Shown here: piece by piece, positions 1-9,010 of the stretch
Layout of the letters: each line of letters begins with the position of its first letter
Numbering within the stretch: the stretch's first letter is position 1
From: Mesorhizobium sp. WSM3859
Lineage (GTDB): Bacteria; Pseudomonadota; Alphaproteobacteria; Rhizobiales; Rhizobiaceae
DNA length: 64,000 nt
NCBI RefSeq assembly: GCF_002295065.1
Contig: NZ_NSGG01000005.1
Location: 310,001 to 374,000, forward strand
Direction of reading: 5' to 3'
The notes under the pieces: generated by a model
Seen by the model: the letters and a program-made list of their open reading frames with translations, nothing else
Databases searched by the model: none
What the model was told of the DNA's origin: nothing
Made by a program: the position numbers and the translations under genes

Positions 1-1275
1 TCGGCCGTCATGGTCATCGACGCCGCCAAGGGCATCGAGCCGCGCACGCTGAAGCTGTTCGAGGTCTGCCGGCTGCGCGACATCCCGATCATCACCTTCG
101 TCAACAAGATGGACCGAGAGAGCCGCGATCCGTTCGAGATTCTCGACGAGATCGAGCAGAAGCTGGCGCTGGACACCGCTCCCGTCACCTGGCCGATCGG
201 CCGCGGCAGGACTTTTTCGGGCACCTACCATCTGGCGCAGAACGCGGTGCGCCGCAGCGACGACGAGAAGGAGCGCACGCCTGTGAACGGTCCGGATTCC
301 AACCGGGTCGCGGGCTTGCTGCCCGAAAACGAGCGCAACGACTTCATCGAGGAGCTGGAGCTCGCCCGCGAGGCCTGTCGTCCGCTCGACGTGGAAGCCT
401 TCCGCGAGGGCCATCTGACCCCCGTCTATTTTGGCTCGGCGCTTCGCAATTACGGCGTGCGCGACCTGATCGAGGCGCTCGGCGCCTACGGCCCGCCGCC
501 GCGCGCCCAGGAAGCCGACGAACGTCTGGTCGAGGCGACGGAGGAGAAGATGACCTCCTTCGTCTTCAAGATCCAGGCCAACATGGACCCCAACCATCGC
601 GATCGCATCGCTTTCGTGCGCGTCTGTTCCGGCAAGCTGGAGCGCGGCATGAAGGCCAAGCTGGTGCGCACCGGCAAGCCGATGAGCCTCTCGGCACCGC
701 AATTCTTCTTCGCCCGCACCCGCGTCACCGCCGACGAGGCCTTTGCCGGCGACGTCGTCGGGATTCCCAATCACGGCACGCTGCGCATCGGCGACACGCT
801 GACCGAGGGCGAGGAGATCCTGTTCCGGGGCGTGCCGAACTTCGCGCCCGAAATCCTGCGCCGCGTGCGCCTCGGCGACGCCATGAAGGCCAAGAAGCTG
901 AAGGAAGCTCTGCACCAGATGGCCGAGGAGGGCGTGGTGCAGCTCTTCTCGCCGGAGGACGGTTCGCCGGCCATCGTCGGCGTCGTCGGCGCGCTGCAGC
1001 TCGACGTGCTCAAGGAACGGCTCAACATCGAATACACGCTGCCGGTGGATTTCGAGATGTCGCGCTTTTCCGTCTGCCGCTGGATCGCGGCCGACGACAA
1101 GGCGGAGGTGCAGCGTTTCATCGAATCGCATCGCGGCGACATCGCCCGCGATCTCGACAACGATCCGGTCTTCCTCGCCCAGCACGCCTTCTCGCTGAAC
1201 TACGAGGCCGAGCGCTGGAAAGCAATCCGCTTCACCGCCGTCAAGGACTACCAGGTCCGCGACAAGGCGGCGTGA
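1..1275 (+). CDS. prfC: Peptide chain release factor 3, C-terminal part (5' end outside window)
   Basis: This is the GTPase RF3, which removes RF1/RF2 from the ribosome after peptide release. The reading frame is already open at base 1, so the start lies upstream. About 424 codons are visible, against about 530 for the family, so roughly the first 105-110 residues (P-loop and switch I) are missing. The G4 motif NKMD is at visible residues 35-38. It is followed by the RF3-type insert and then by domains II and III, ending in a GDIARDLDNDPVFLAQ-type C-terminus typical of RF3. The absence of EF-G domains IV and V rules out fusA. TGA stop at 1273-1275, followed directly by a heptamer-repeat tract. 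Confidence 0.95.
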   Translation, partial: SAVMVIDAAKGIEPRTLKLFEVCRLRDIPIITFVNKMDRESRDPFEILDEIEQKLALDTAPVTWPIGRGRTFSGTYHLAQNAVRRSDDEKERTPVNGPDSNRVAGLLPENERNDFIEELELAREACRPLDVEAFREGHLTPVYFGSALRNYGVRDLIEALGAYGPPPRAQEADERLVEATEEKMTSFVFKIQANMDPNHRDRIAFVRVCSGKLERGMKAKLVRTGKPMSLSAPQFFFARTRVTADEAFAGDVVGIPNHGTLRIGDTLTEGEEILFRGVPNFAPEILRRVRLGDAMKAKKLKEALHQMAEEGVVQLFSPEDGSPAIVGVVGALQLDVLKERLNIEYTLPVDFEMSRFSVCRWIAADDKAEVQRFIESHRGDIARDLDNDPVFLAQHAFSLNYEAERWKAIRFTAVKDYQVRDKAA

Positions 1276-1407
1276 TTCTGGTGAATGGTGAATGGTGAGT
1301 AGTGAGTAGTAAATAGTAAATAGTAAATAGTGAGTAGTAGTCGGGAAAGAGTGGCTGCTATCGCTCACCATTCACCATTCACCATTCACCATTCACTACT
1401 CACTAAT
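1276..1407. repeat. Heptamer repeat tract with inverted halves
   Basis: The space between prfC and the convergent VOC gene is filled by 7-base units. The left half runs as tandem GTGAATG/GTGAGTA/GTAAATA variants. After a spacer of about 23 bases (near 1340-1362) the right half runs as the complementary CACCATT/CACTACT type, so the two halves can fold into one long imperfect stem. A similar tract lies at 21603-21720. It may act as a bidirectional terminator, since it sits between two convergent gene ends, but that role is inferred. Confidence 0.8.
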
Positions 1408-1409
1408 TC

Positions 1410-1880
1410 TCACCCTTTCGCCGCCGCTTCCAACTTGTCGATCTCGATCTTGCCCATCTTCATCATGGCGTCCATGACGCGTCCGGCCTTGCCCCGGTCG
1501 GGATCTTGAAGCAACCGCGGCAGCTGCTCCGGCACCACTTGCCAGGAAACGCCGAACTTGTCCTTCAGCCACCCGCAAGGCCCCGGCTCGCCGCCGCCTT
1601 CGGTAAGCCTGGTCCAGAAATGATCGACCTCAGCTTGCGTCTTGCAGTCGATCGACAGTGAGATCGCTTCGGTGAACTTGTACTGCGGCCCGCCGTTGAG
1701 TGCCAGGAACTGAACGCCGTCGAGTTCGAAGGAGGCGACCAGCACCTGGCCTTGCTGCGGATGGCCTTCAGGCCAGCGCGTCACGCTCAGCACCTTCGAA
1801 TTCTTGAAGATGGAGATGTAGTGGTTCATGGCGTCTTCGGCCTGAGTGTCGAACCACAGGAAGGTGGTGATCTTCTGCAT
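1410..1880 (-). CDS. VOC family protein, PhnB type
   Basis: A 156-residue single-domain protein of the vicinal oxygen chelate superfamily, in the PhnB/'3-demethylubiquinone-9 methyltransferase-like' branch. It opens with [17 protein letters not shown], has the conserved NSKV...[16 protein letters not shown] core, and later carries [16 protein letters not shown]. These are hallmarks of the family, whose members are generally uncharacterised small-molecule binders. The ATG at 1878-1880 is preceded on the minus strand by AAGGAGCACGAC, a good ribosome site. It is transcribed convergently with prfC and divergently from ilvD. No substrate can be assigned. Confidence 0.85.
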   Translation of the reverse strand: MQKITTFLWFDTQAEDAMNHYISIFKNSKVLSVTRWPEGHPQQGQVLVASFELDGVQFLALNGGPQYKFTEAISLSIDCKTQAEVDHFWTRLTEGGGEPGPCGWLKDKFGVSWQVVPEQLPRLLQDPDRGKAGRVMDAMMKMGKIEIDKLEAAAKG

Positions 1881-2128
1881 GTCGTGCTCCTTGGTTGCTT
1901 CCTGCTGTTACATTGGAACGGCTGACCCCGAGAATGGTGCCATCTCTTGCCGTCTGCCAAGGACGGCCTGGATGCGCCCGATCCGACAGCGATTTGAAAT
2001 TTTCCGGAAGAATCCTGGCGCAGCGCAAAATTGTGGCAAGGCCGGGTCGTGATCGCTATAACCGCTGCCGACTAATTTTGAGCGCCGCCCGCCGCGCACC
2101 GGCGCGGCCAGCTAGCAAGGACAATTCA

Positions 2129-3973
2129 ATGCCCGCCTATCGTTCCCGCACCACCACCCATGGCCGCAACATGGCAGGCGCCCGCGGCCTGTGGCGCGCC
2201 ACCGGCATGAAGGATTCGGATTTCGGCAAGCCGATCATCGCCGTGGTCAACTCCTTCACCCAGTTCGTGCCGGGCCATGTCCATCTGAAGGACCTCGGTC
2301 AGCTCGTCGCGCGCGAGATCGAGAAGGCCGGCGGCGTCGCCAAGGAGTTCAACACCATCGCCGTCGATGACGGCATCGCCATGGGCCACGACGGCATGCT
2401 CTATTCGCTGCCGTCGCGCGAGCTGATCGCCGATTCCGTCGAATACATGGTCAACGCGCATTGCGCCGACGCCATGGTCTGCATCTCCAATTGCGACAAG
2501 ATCACGCCTGGCATGCTGATGGCCTCGCTTCGCCTCAACATCCCGACCGTCTTCGTCTCGGGCGGCCCGATGGAGGCCGGCAAGGTAGTGCTGGCCGGCA
2601 AGGCGCAGGCGCTCGACCTGGTCGACGCCATGGTCGCCGCCGCCGACGACAAGATTTCCGACGAGGACGTCAAGGTCATCGAGCGCTCGGCCTGCCCGAC
2701 CTGCGGTTCCTGCTCCGGCATGTTCACCGCTAACTCCATGAACTGCCTGACCGAGGCGCTCGGCCTGTCGCTGCCTGGCAATGGCTCGACCTTGGCCACC
2801 CATGCCGACCGCAAGCGACTGTTCGTCGAGGCCGGCCATCTCGTCGTCGATCTCGCCCAGCGCTACTACGAGCAGGACGATGAGACGGCACTGCCACGCA
2901 GGATCGCCTCCAAGGGCGCTTTCGAGAACGCCATGGCGCTCGACATCGCCATGGGCGGCTCGACCAACACGGTGCTGCACATCCTTGCCGCAGCCCATGA
3001 GGGCGAGGTCGACTTCACTATGGAGGACATCGACCGGCTGTCGCGCAAGGTGCCGGTGCTCTGCAAGGTCGCGCCGGCCAAGTCCGACGTCCACATGGAG
3101 GACGTCCACCGCGCCGGCGGCATCATGGCCATCCTCGGCCAGCTCGACCAGGCCGGCCTGATCAACCGCGACCTGCCGACCGTGCACACCGCCACCCTCG
3201 GCGAAGCGCTCGACCATTGGGATATTTCCCGCAGCTCGGCCGAGAATGTCCGCGACTTCTTCCGCGCCGCCCCCGGCGGCGTGCCGACGCAGGTGGCCTT
3301 CAGCCAGGACCGCCGCTGGGACGAGCTCGACACGAACCGCGAAACGGGCGTGATCCGCTCGGCCAAGACGCCGTTCTCGAAGGATGGCGGCCTTGCCGTG
3401 CTGAAGGGCAATCTGGCGCTCGACGGCTGCATCGTGAAGACCGCCGGCGTCGACGAGTCGATCCTGAAATTCACCGGCCCGGCCCGCGTCTTCGAAAGCC
3501 AGGACGCTTCCGTCAAGGCGATCCTCGGCAACGAGATCAAGGCCGGCGACATCGTCGTCATCCGCTATGAAGGGCCGCGCGGCGGCCCCGGCATGCAGGA
3601 GATGCTCTATCCGACCAGCTACCTGAAGTCGAAGGGCCTCGGCAAAGCCTGCGCGCTGATCACCGACGGCCGCTTCTCCGGCGGCACGTCGGGCCTTTCG
3701 ATCGGTCACGTCTCGCCGGAAGCCGCCGAGGGCGGCGCGATCGGCCTGGTCCAGGAAGGCGACACGATCGAGATCGACATCCCCAACCGCACCATCCGGC
3801 TCGCCATCAGCGACGCCGAGCTCGAAGCGCGCCGTGCGGCGATGAACGCCAAGGGCGCCGACGCATGGAAGCCGGCCGAGAAGCGCAAGCGGAAAGTGAC
3901 GACCGCGTTGCGCGCCTACGCCGCCTTCGCCACCAGCGCCGACAAGGGCGCGGTGCGGAAAGTGCCGGAGTAA
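2129..3973 (+). CDS. ilvD: Dihydroxy-acid dehydratase
   Basis: Converts 2,3-dihydroxy-isovalerate and its isoleucine-branch analogue to the 2-keto acids in branched-chain amino acid synthesis. The protein has 614 residues, normal for the E. coli-type enzyme. The ATG at 2129 starts the family N-terminus [20 protein letters not shown]; the reading frame is open further upstream, but AAGG at 2117-2120 and homology place the start here. The Fe-S ligand motifs SNCDKITPG and [19 protein letters not shown] are present. The position that holds the third cysteine in three-cysteine [2Fe-2S] members is PGH here, as in E. coli IlvD. Monocistronic, followed by a large inverted repeat. Confidence 0.97.
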   Translation: MPAYRSRTTTHGRNMAGARGLWRATGMKDSDFGKPIIAVVNSFTQFVPGHVHLKDLGQLVAREIEKAGGVAKEFNTIAVDDGIAMGHDGMLYSLPSRELIADSVEYMVNAHCADAMVCISNCDKITPGMLMASLRLNIPTVFVSGGPMEAGKVVLAGKAQALDLVDAMVAAADDKISDEDVKVIERSACPTCGSCSGMFTANSMNCLTEALGLSLPGNGSTLATHADRKRLFVEAGHLVVDLAQRYYEQDDETALPRRIASKGAFENAMALDIAMGGSTNTVLHILAAAHEGEVDFTMEDIDRLSRKVPVLCKVAPAKSDVHMEDVHRAGGIMAILGQLDQAGLINRDLPTVHTATLGEALDHWDISRSSAENVRDFFRAAPGGVPTQVAFSQDRRWDELDTNRETGVIRSAKTPFSKDGGLAVLKGNLALDGCIVKTAGVDESILKFTGPARVFESQDASVKAILGNEIKAGDIVVIRYEGPRGGPGMQEMLYPTSYLKSKGLGKACALITDGRFSGGTSGLSIGHVSPEAAEGGAIGLVQEGDTIEIDIPNRTIRLAISDAELEARRAAMNAKGADAWKPAEKRKRKVTTALRAYAAFATSADKGAVRKVPE

Positions 3974-3982
3974 GAGGTCTTC

Positions 3983-4163
3983 CCTTCTCCCCTTGTGGGA
4001 GAAGGTGTCGCCGAAGGCGACGGATGAGGGGTGTTGGAAGGATCGCGATAATGAAGAAAAGGACGCATGAAGCACCCTATTCTTCAGTGCCTCGTTTCTT
4101 CCAACACCCCTCATCCGTCTCGGCGCTGCGCGCCGATCCACCTTCTCCCACAAGGGGAGAAGG
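3983..4163. repeat. Large composite inverted repeat between convergent genes
   Basis: The outer arms, 3983-4007 and 4139-4163, are perfect 25-base complements, and each itself contains a CCTTCTCC/GGAGAAGG hairpin. The inner arms, 4019-4040 and 4098-4119, are perfect 22-base complements. The element separates the ends of ilvD (+) and the ABC exporter (-). This CTTCTCCC-ACAAG-GGGAGAAG style of palindrome recurs in the window (see 18424 and 19625). It resembles the dispersed palindromes of rhizobial genomes and could end transcription from both sides. Confidence 0.8.
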
Positions 4164-4171
4164 TGGATCTG

Positions 4172-5926
4172 CTACGGCATCAGCTGATATTCATACAGCT
4201 TCTGGTAGAGTCCGCCCTGCTTGAGCAGGGTCTTGTGCGGGCCGCTTTCCAGCACCTTGCCGTGTTCCAGCACCACGATGGTGTCGGCCTGGTGCACGGT
4301 CGACAGCCGGTGCGCGATGACGATCGTCGTGCGTCCGACCGTCAGTTGCTGCAGCGCGTCGCGGAACAGCGCTTCCGATTCGGCGTCGAGCGCGCTCGTC
4401 GCTTCGTCTAGCAGCAGGATCTCGGCATTGCGCAGCATGGCGCGTGCGATCGAGATGCGCTGGCGCTGGCCGCCGGACAAAAGCGAGCCGTTCTCGCCGA
4501 CCTCCGTCTCGTAGCCCTTGGCCATGGCGCTGATGAAGTCATGCGCATTGGCGGCCTTGGCGGCGGCGATCACCTCTTCATCGGTCGCGTCCTCACGGCC
4601 GAGGCGGATATTGTGCATGACCGTGCCGGCAAACAGGAACGTGTCCTGGCTGACATAGGCGATCTTCTTCCTGAGCGAATCGAGCGTCGCGAAGGAAATG
4701 TCCTGGCCGTCGAACATCACTCTGCCGGTCTGCGGGTCGTACATGCGCATGATCAGGTTGAGGATCGTCGACTTGCCGCTGCCGGACGGCCCGACCAGCG
4801 CCGTCATCTTGCCGGCCTCGAGCGTCAGGTCGAAGTCCTCGAACACCGGTGGGCTTTCCGGATAGGCGAAGCTGACATTGTCGAAGCGGATTTCGCCCGG
4901 CCCCGCTCGCAGCGGCCTGGCGCCAGGTTTTTCCGCGAGCGTCAGCGGCCGGTCGGCGAGCTGGAACATCATTCGCACGCCGACGATGCCGGTCTCAAGC
5001 GAGATGCGAACGCGGGCCAGGCGCTTAGCCGGCTCATAGGCGAGCAGCAGCGATGCGATGAAGGCCATGATGTTGCCCGGCATCTGCCCGCCCTGCAACA
5101 CCAGAAACCCGCTGATAAAGACCGCGCCGGCGATTGCCAGGCCGGCAATGGTTTCCATCACCGGGCTGGTGGCCGCCTCCAGCGTGGCGATGTTGTTGGC
5201 GCGGTTCTCGACGTCGGAGACGGCCTGGTACATGCGTTTGCGCATCGCGCCTTCAAGGTTGAAGGATTTGACGACGCGTACGCCGATCGCCGTTTCCTGC
5301 ATGACGTGAACGATCTGCCCAAGCGAGCGGAACTCCAAGGCGGCGATATTGCGGACGCGCTTCAGGATGCGGTTGACGCCGTAGATCGCAACCGGCCCGA
5401 CGACGAAGCAGATCAGCGACAGCGCCGGCTGTTGCCAGATCATGACCCCGACCAGGACGATCAGCGTCACCAGATCGCGCACATAGGACGTCACGACGAG
5501 ATCGAGCACGCTGCGCGCCGCCTGCGCGTTGTTTGTCATGCGGGCGATCAGATCGGCCGACGAGGTCGAATGGTAGAACTCGATGCCTTGCGCCAGAATG
5601 CGATCGTAGATCTTGCGCTGCCGATCGGCGATGATGGCATTGCCAACGCGGCTCATGAAATAGGCCTGGACGAAGGTGGCGAGGCCCTTGAGCAGGAAGA
5701 TCGCCGCGACTCCGGCCGCGATCAGGTTGACGCGGTCGAGCCTTTTGAAGACCACGAATTCGTTGGTGATCTCGCGCAGGATCCAGGCGCTGGCGCCGGT
5801 CATGGCGGCAACCACCAGCATCGACGCTATGGCGGCGCCATAGCCGAATTTATGCTCGTGAAAGGATTCCCTCACCAGCCTCGCGATAAGGCGCTGATTT
5901 TCCGTCGAGCGGAAGAAGCGAAACAA
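4172..5926 (-). CDS. ABC transporter, fused permease/ATPase (MsbA-like exporter)
   Basis: A half-transporter with an N-terminal six-helix membrane domain and a C-terminal ATPase, the layout of lipid/drug exporters such as MsbA. Seen in the sequence: Walker A GPSGSGKST, signature LSGGQRQR, Walker B ILLLDEATSALD and the H-loop IAHRLST. The frame stays open far upstream under an opposing gene. I chose TTG at 5926 (584 residues, MFRFFRSTENQRL...) because CAGGA lies 7 bases before it; GTG at 5971 would add 15 residues but has no ribosome site. The substrate cannot be read from sequence. It stands alone and is divergent from the amidohydrolase. Confidence 0.9.
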   Translation of the reverse strand: MFRFFRSTENQRLIARLVRESFHEHKFGYGAAIASMLVVAAMTGASAWILREITNEFVVFKRLDRVNLIAAGVAAIFLLKGLATFVQAYFMSRVGNAIIADRQRKIYDRILAQGIEFYHSTSSADLIARMTNNAQAARSVLDLVVTSYVRDLVTLIVLVGVMIWQQPALSLICFVVGPVAIYGVNRILKRVRNIAALEFRSLGQIVHVMQETAIGVRVVKSFNLEGAMRKRMYQAVSDVENRANNIATLEAATSPVMETIAGLAIAGAVFISGFLVLQGGQMPGNIMAFIASLLLAYEPAKRLARVRISLETGIVGVRMMFQLADRPLTLAEKPGARPLRAGPGEIRFDNVSFAYPESPPVFEDFDLTLEAGKMTALVGPSGSGKSTILNLIMRMYDPQTGRVMFDGQDISFATLDSLRKKIAYVSQDTFLFAGTVMHNIRLGREDATDEEVIAAAKAANAHDFISAMAKGYETEVGENGSLLSGGQRQRISIARAMLRNAEILLLDEATSALDAESEALFRDALQQLTVGRTTIVIAHRLSTVHQADTIVVLEHGKVLESGPHKTLLKQGGLYQKLYEYQLMP

Positions 5927-6103
5927 CGGCCGATCCTGTGTCTGACTTGCAAAGAATTTCGGATTCGCCACGAGGGCGCGAGGCGGCTTATAGAGCGAGT
6001 TGCGGCGCGATGGAACCTTTCGGCTGCAGGCGAAAGAAAAGGCTGCGCGAGGCTGTCTTTTCGGCCACGGTGATTGCCGATTCTTGGGAAAGGGTGACGA
6101 CGG

Positions 6104-7384
6104 ATGGATTTCGACCTCATCGTGCGCGGCGGCACGCTGCCGGACGGCAGAATTGCCGATATCGGCATTGCCGGCGAAACCATCATGGCCCTCGAGCAGA
6201 AACTGCCGGGCTCCGCGCCGACGGAGATCGATGCCCGCGGCAATCTGGTCTCGCCGCCCTTCGTCGATCCGCATTTCCACATGGACGCCACTCTGTCCTA
6301 TGGCATTCCTCGCATCAACGGGTCTGGCACGCTGCTCGAAGGCATCGCGCTCTGGGGCGAGCTGAAGCCGCTTCTGACGCATGAGGCCGTACGCGAGCGT
6401 GCGCTCGCCTATTGCGACTGGGCCGTGTCGATGGGCCTGCTCGCCATCCGCAGCCATGTCGATGTCTGTGACGACCGGTTGCTCGCGGTGGAAGCCCTGC
6501 TCGACGTCAAGAAAACCGTCGCGCCCTATATCGACCTGCAGCTGGTGGCGTTTCCTCAGGACGGCCTCTATCGCTCGCCGACGGCGCTCAAGAATACTGT
6601 CCGGGCGCTCGATATGGGCGTCGACATCGTCGGCGGCATTCCGCATTTCGAGCGCACCATGGCCGACGGCACCCGCTCGGTGACAGAGCTTTGCGAGATC
6701 GCGGCGAAACGCGGCCTGATGGTCGACATGCATTGCGACGAGACCGACGATCCGCTGTCGCGCCATATCGAGCAGCTCGCTTATGAAACGCAGCGCCTCG
6801 GCCTGCAGGGCAGGGTGGCCGGCTCCCACCTCACCTCGATGCATTCGATGGACAATTACTACGTCTCGAAGCTGTTGCCGCTGATCGCCGAGGCCTGTGT
6901 TTCGGCCATCCCCAACCCGCTGATCAACATCATGCTGCAGGGGCGCCATGACACTTTCCCGAAGCGGCGCGGCCTGACCCGGGTGAAGGAGATGCTGGCG
7001 CTCGGCATCCGGGTTGGCTGGGGGCAGGATTGCGTGCTCGACCCCTGGTATTCGCTGGGCACCGCCGACATGCTCGACGTCGCCTTCATGGGCCTGCATG
7101 TCGCGCAGATGTCGAGCCCGGCCGACATGGCGCGCTGCTACGACATGGTCACCAACGTCAACGCCGCCATCATGGGGCTCGACCACCTTGGCCTCGCCGT
7201 CGGCAAGCGCGCCAGCCTCGTCGTGCTCGACGCCGGCAGTGCGATCGAGGCCGTTCGTTTGCGCCCCGAACGTCTGTGCGTCATCGCCAGGGGCAAGGTC
7301 GTCGCCGAGCGGACCAGGCAGGAGACGCGGCTGTCGATCGCCGGCCGGCCAGCGCAGGTGAACCGGCGGCATAGGGCCGGCTAG
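6104..7384 (+). CDS. Cytosine deaminase-like amidohydrolase
   Basis: A 426-residue amidohydrolase-superfamily enzyme that follows E. coli CodA along its whole length. Metal and catalytic residues are conserved: H57 and H59 (PHFHMD), Q152 (VAFPQDG), H210/E213 (DMHCDETDD), H242 (SHLTSMHS) and D309 (GQDC). W315 in LDPWYSLGT also matches. Two residues next to the metal ligand differ: CodA GHDDV is GQDCV here, so the His before it is Gln308 and CodA Asp314 is Cys310. Asp314 contacts the pyrimidine, so the true substrate may be another azine or oxopurine. Membership of the CodA branch is firm; the cytosine substrate is not. An EamA transporter follows after about 80 bases. Confidence 0.85.
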   Translation: MDFDLIVRGGTLPDGRIADIGIAGETIMALEQKLPGSAPTEIDARGNLVSPPFVDPHFHMDATLSYGIPRINGSGTLLEGIALWGELKPLLTHEAVRERALAYCDWAVSMGLLAIRSHVDVCDDRLLAVEALLDVKKTVAPYIDLQLVAFPQDGLYRSPTALKNTVRALDMGVDIVGGIPHFERTMADGTRSVTELCEIAAKRGLMVDMHCDETDDPLSRHIEQLAYETQRLGLQGRVAGSHLTSMHSMDNYYVSKLLPLIAEACVSAIPNPLINIMLQGRHDTFPKRRGLTRVKEMLALGIRVGWGQDCVLDPWYSLGTADMLDVAFMGLHVAQMSSPADMARCYDMVTNVNAAIMGLDHLGLAVGKRASLVVLDAGSAIEAVRLRPERLCVIARGKVVAERTRQETRLSIAGRPAQVNRRHRAG

Positions 7385-7465
7385 AACCAGCCGATTTCCG
7401 GTGCTGGTCTTACCGATTCTCCGGATTTCCCTCGTCAAACCGGCTGCTTGCGGCTAGGGAGCGGC

Positions 7466-8386
7466 ATGGCTTCGCTCGCCCGCAATTTCACGATCAGGAA
7501 CATGTTGCTCGCCGGCATCCTGTTGATGCTGGCCGGCGACTTCATGTTCGCGCTGAACGATGCGATGGGCAAATGGCTGGTCGCTTCCTTCTCGGTCGGA
7601 CAAGTGGTGCTGATCCGCTCGATCGGCGCCTTCATCGTGCTCGGCCCGATGATCGCCAACCAGGGCACGGGCAAGCTGTTCCACATGGACCGGCCGATCT
7701 TGCAGCTCCTGCGCGTCGTCGCCACCACCACCGACACCGGGCTTTTCTATGCCGCGGTCGTCTACCTGCCGCTCGCCGACGTGATGAGCTTCTATATGGC
7801 CGGGCCGATCTATGTCGCGGCGCTGTCGCACCTTCTGCTCGGCGAAAAGGTCGGCTGGCGTCGCTGGCTGGCGATCCTGGTCGGCTTCTGCGGCGTGCTG
7901 ATCATCCTGAAGCCGTCCTCGGCCGCCTTCTCCATGTCTTCAGGCTTTGCGCTGGTCGGCAGCATCGCCTTCGGCTTCGCCATCATCCTTGGCCGTCTCC
8001 TGCGCGGCACCAGCGACACGTCTTTGGTCACCTGGCAGACCATCGGCACGCTGATTGTCGGCGGCCTGCTCACCATCGGCGCCTGGAGCACGCCGTCCGC
8101 GCTCGATTTCGGCGCCATGCTTCTGCTCGGCGTCGTTTCCTGCGCGGCTCATCTGATGATCACAAGGGCGCTGAAGCTGGCGCCGGCCTCGACGCTGGCG
8201 CCGCTGCATTACAGCCTGCTTCTGTGGGCCATCGTCTTTGGCCTGGTTTTCTTCGGCGATGTGCCGAGCCCGCGCATTCTGGCCGGCTCGGCTATCGTCG
8301 TGCTTGCCGGCATCTTCATCTTCCATCGCCAGAAGGTGGTGGAAACCGTAGTGCCTCCCGAGAACGTGCCGAAGGGCGTGAACTAG
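7466..8386 (+). CDS. EamA/DMT family transporter
   Basis: A 306-residue inner-membrane protein with about ten hydrophobic helices arranged as two EamA repeats, the drug/metabolite transporter fold. The ATG at 7466 (MASLARNFTIRNMLLAGI) is chosen over a TTG at 7448 because AGGGAG precedes it. The first repeat shows the usual RS-x-GA and DTGLFYAAVVYLPLADV segments. Close spacing behind the CodA-like gene suggests co-transcription and perhaps export or uptake of a related metabolite, which is inference only. DMT substrates cannot be read from sequence. Confidence 0.9.
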   Translation: MASLARNFTIRNMLLAGILLMLAGDFMFALNDAMGKWLVASFSVGQVVLIRSIGAFIVLGPMIANQGTGKLFHMDRPILQLLRVVATTTDTGLFYAAVVYLPLADVMSFYMAGPIYVAALSHLLLGEKVGWRRWLAILVGFCGVLIILKPSSAAFSMSSGFALVGSIAFGFAIILGRLLRGTSDTSLVTWQTIGTLIVGGLLTIGAWSTPSALDFGAMLLLGVVSCAAHLMITRALKLAPASTLAPLHYSLLLWAIVFGLVFFGDVPSPRILAGSAIVVLAGIFIFHRQKVVETVVPPENVPKGVN

Positions 8387-8525
8387 ACTCGGGCCACCTC
8401 ATCCTACCCTTCCATCCGGAAAGTATTTTGCGGTGCAAATCGCCTATTGGGTGCAATCTGCGATTGATTCCGGCGGGGTAGGCAGGATATCCATAGCTCC
8501 CGAGATTGGGGTGTTGGGGGAAATC

Positions 8526-8594
8526 ATGGGCAGTTTCTCGATATGGCATTGGCTGATAGTTCTAATCCTTCTCGGCCTGCCATTGTTGTCTTGA
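8526..8594 (+). CDS. Possible 22-residue membrane peptide resembling a TatA N-terminus
   Basis: ATG at 8526 to TGA at 8592-8594 encodes MGSFSIWHWLIVLILLGLPL plus two residues. The first 13 residues are those typical of alphaproteobacterial TatA, but the protein stops before any amphipathic helix. TGGGGGAAATC lies just upstream and could be a ribosome site. It ends 47 bases before the DUF805 gene. It could be a real micro-protein, a leader, or the relic of a longer protein. Confidence 0.35.
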   Translation: MGSFSIWHWLIVLILLGLPLLS

Positions 8595-8641
8595 GGGCGC
8601 CGCCAGCCGGCGTCAATCGTTTTGGTGACACGCCGCCGTCG

Positions 8642-8995
8642 ATGAACTTCGGTGAGGCGATCTCAAGTTTTTTTCGAAATTATGTGAACTTTTCCGGCAG
8701 GGCCAGCCGCTCGGAGTTCTGGTATTCCTACCTCTTCATCATCATCGTCGCCGTTCTTATGGGTATAGTCGATATCTTTGTGGGAAACGAAGCCGTCTCG
8801 TCGCTTTGGAATCTTGCCGTCCTTCTGCCGACACTTGCCATGACCGCGCGCCGGCTGCATGACATCAACAGAAGCGGCTGGCACCAGCTGCTTGCGGGAT
8901 TCTTCCCCATCGGCAGCATCGCGCTGCTCATCTGGTATTGCAAAAAGTCCGACGAAACAGGATCGCTGAACGAGATACAAAGGGTCTTCAGGTAG
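8642..8995 (+). CDS. DUF805 family membrane protein
   Basis: A 117-residue protein with the DUF805 signature: an N-terminal FFRNYVNFSGRASRSEFWYSY segment, four hydrophobic stretches, and the central TARRLHDINRSGWHQL motif. Family members are small inner-membrane proteins of unknown role. ATG at 8642 (MNFGEAISS) matches the usual family start, although the frame is open about 33 codons further upstream. A TatA-like micro-ORF lies just before it. It ends 15 bases before the convergent kinase gene. Confidence 0.88.
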   Translation: MNFGEAISSFFRNYVNFSGRASRSEFWYSYLFIIIVAVLMGIVDIFVGNEAVSSLWNLAVLLPTLAMTARRLHDINRSGWHQLLAGFFPIGSIALLIWYCKKSDETGSLNEIQRVFR

Positions 8996-9010
8996 AAAGC
9001 CGGGATTGGT

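Noticed and set aside
1..1275. Elongation factor G or TypA as identity of the first gene
   Set aside because: The visible protein ends after domain III with the RF3-type C-terminus and has no EF-G domains IV/V.
1276..1407. CRISPR array
   Set aside because: Units are seven bases with no unique spacers, and no cas genes are present.
2126..4153. A 675-codon open frame on the minus strand opposite ilvD
   Set aside because: It has no protein-like domain pattern, lies entirely opposite a clear ilvD, and reflects the third-position GC bias of the plus-strand gene. The same holds for the long frames opposite fdsA (28512-31595) and fdsB (31519-33225).
4172..7438. A single 1088-residue protein including the ABC exporter
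   Set aside because: Everything upstream of about 5971 lies opposite the CodA-like gene and has no membrane or known domain. The true start is near 5926.
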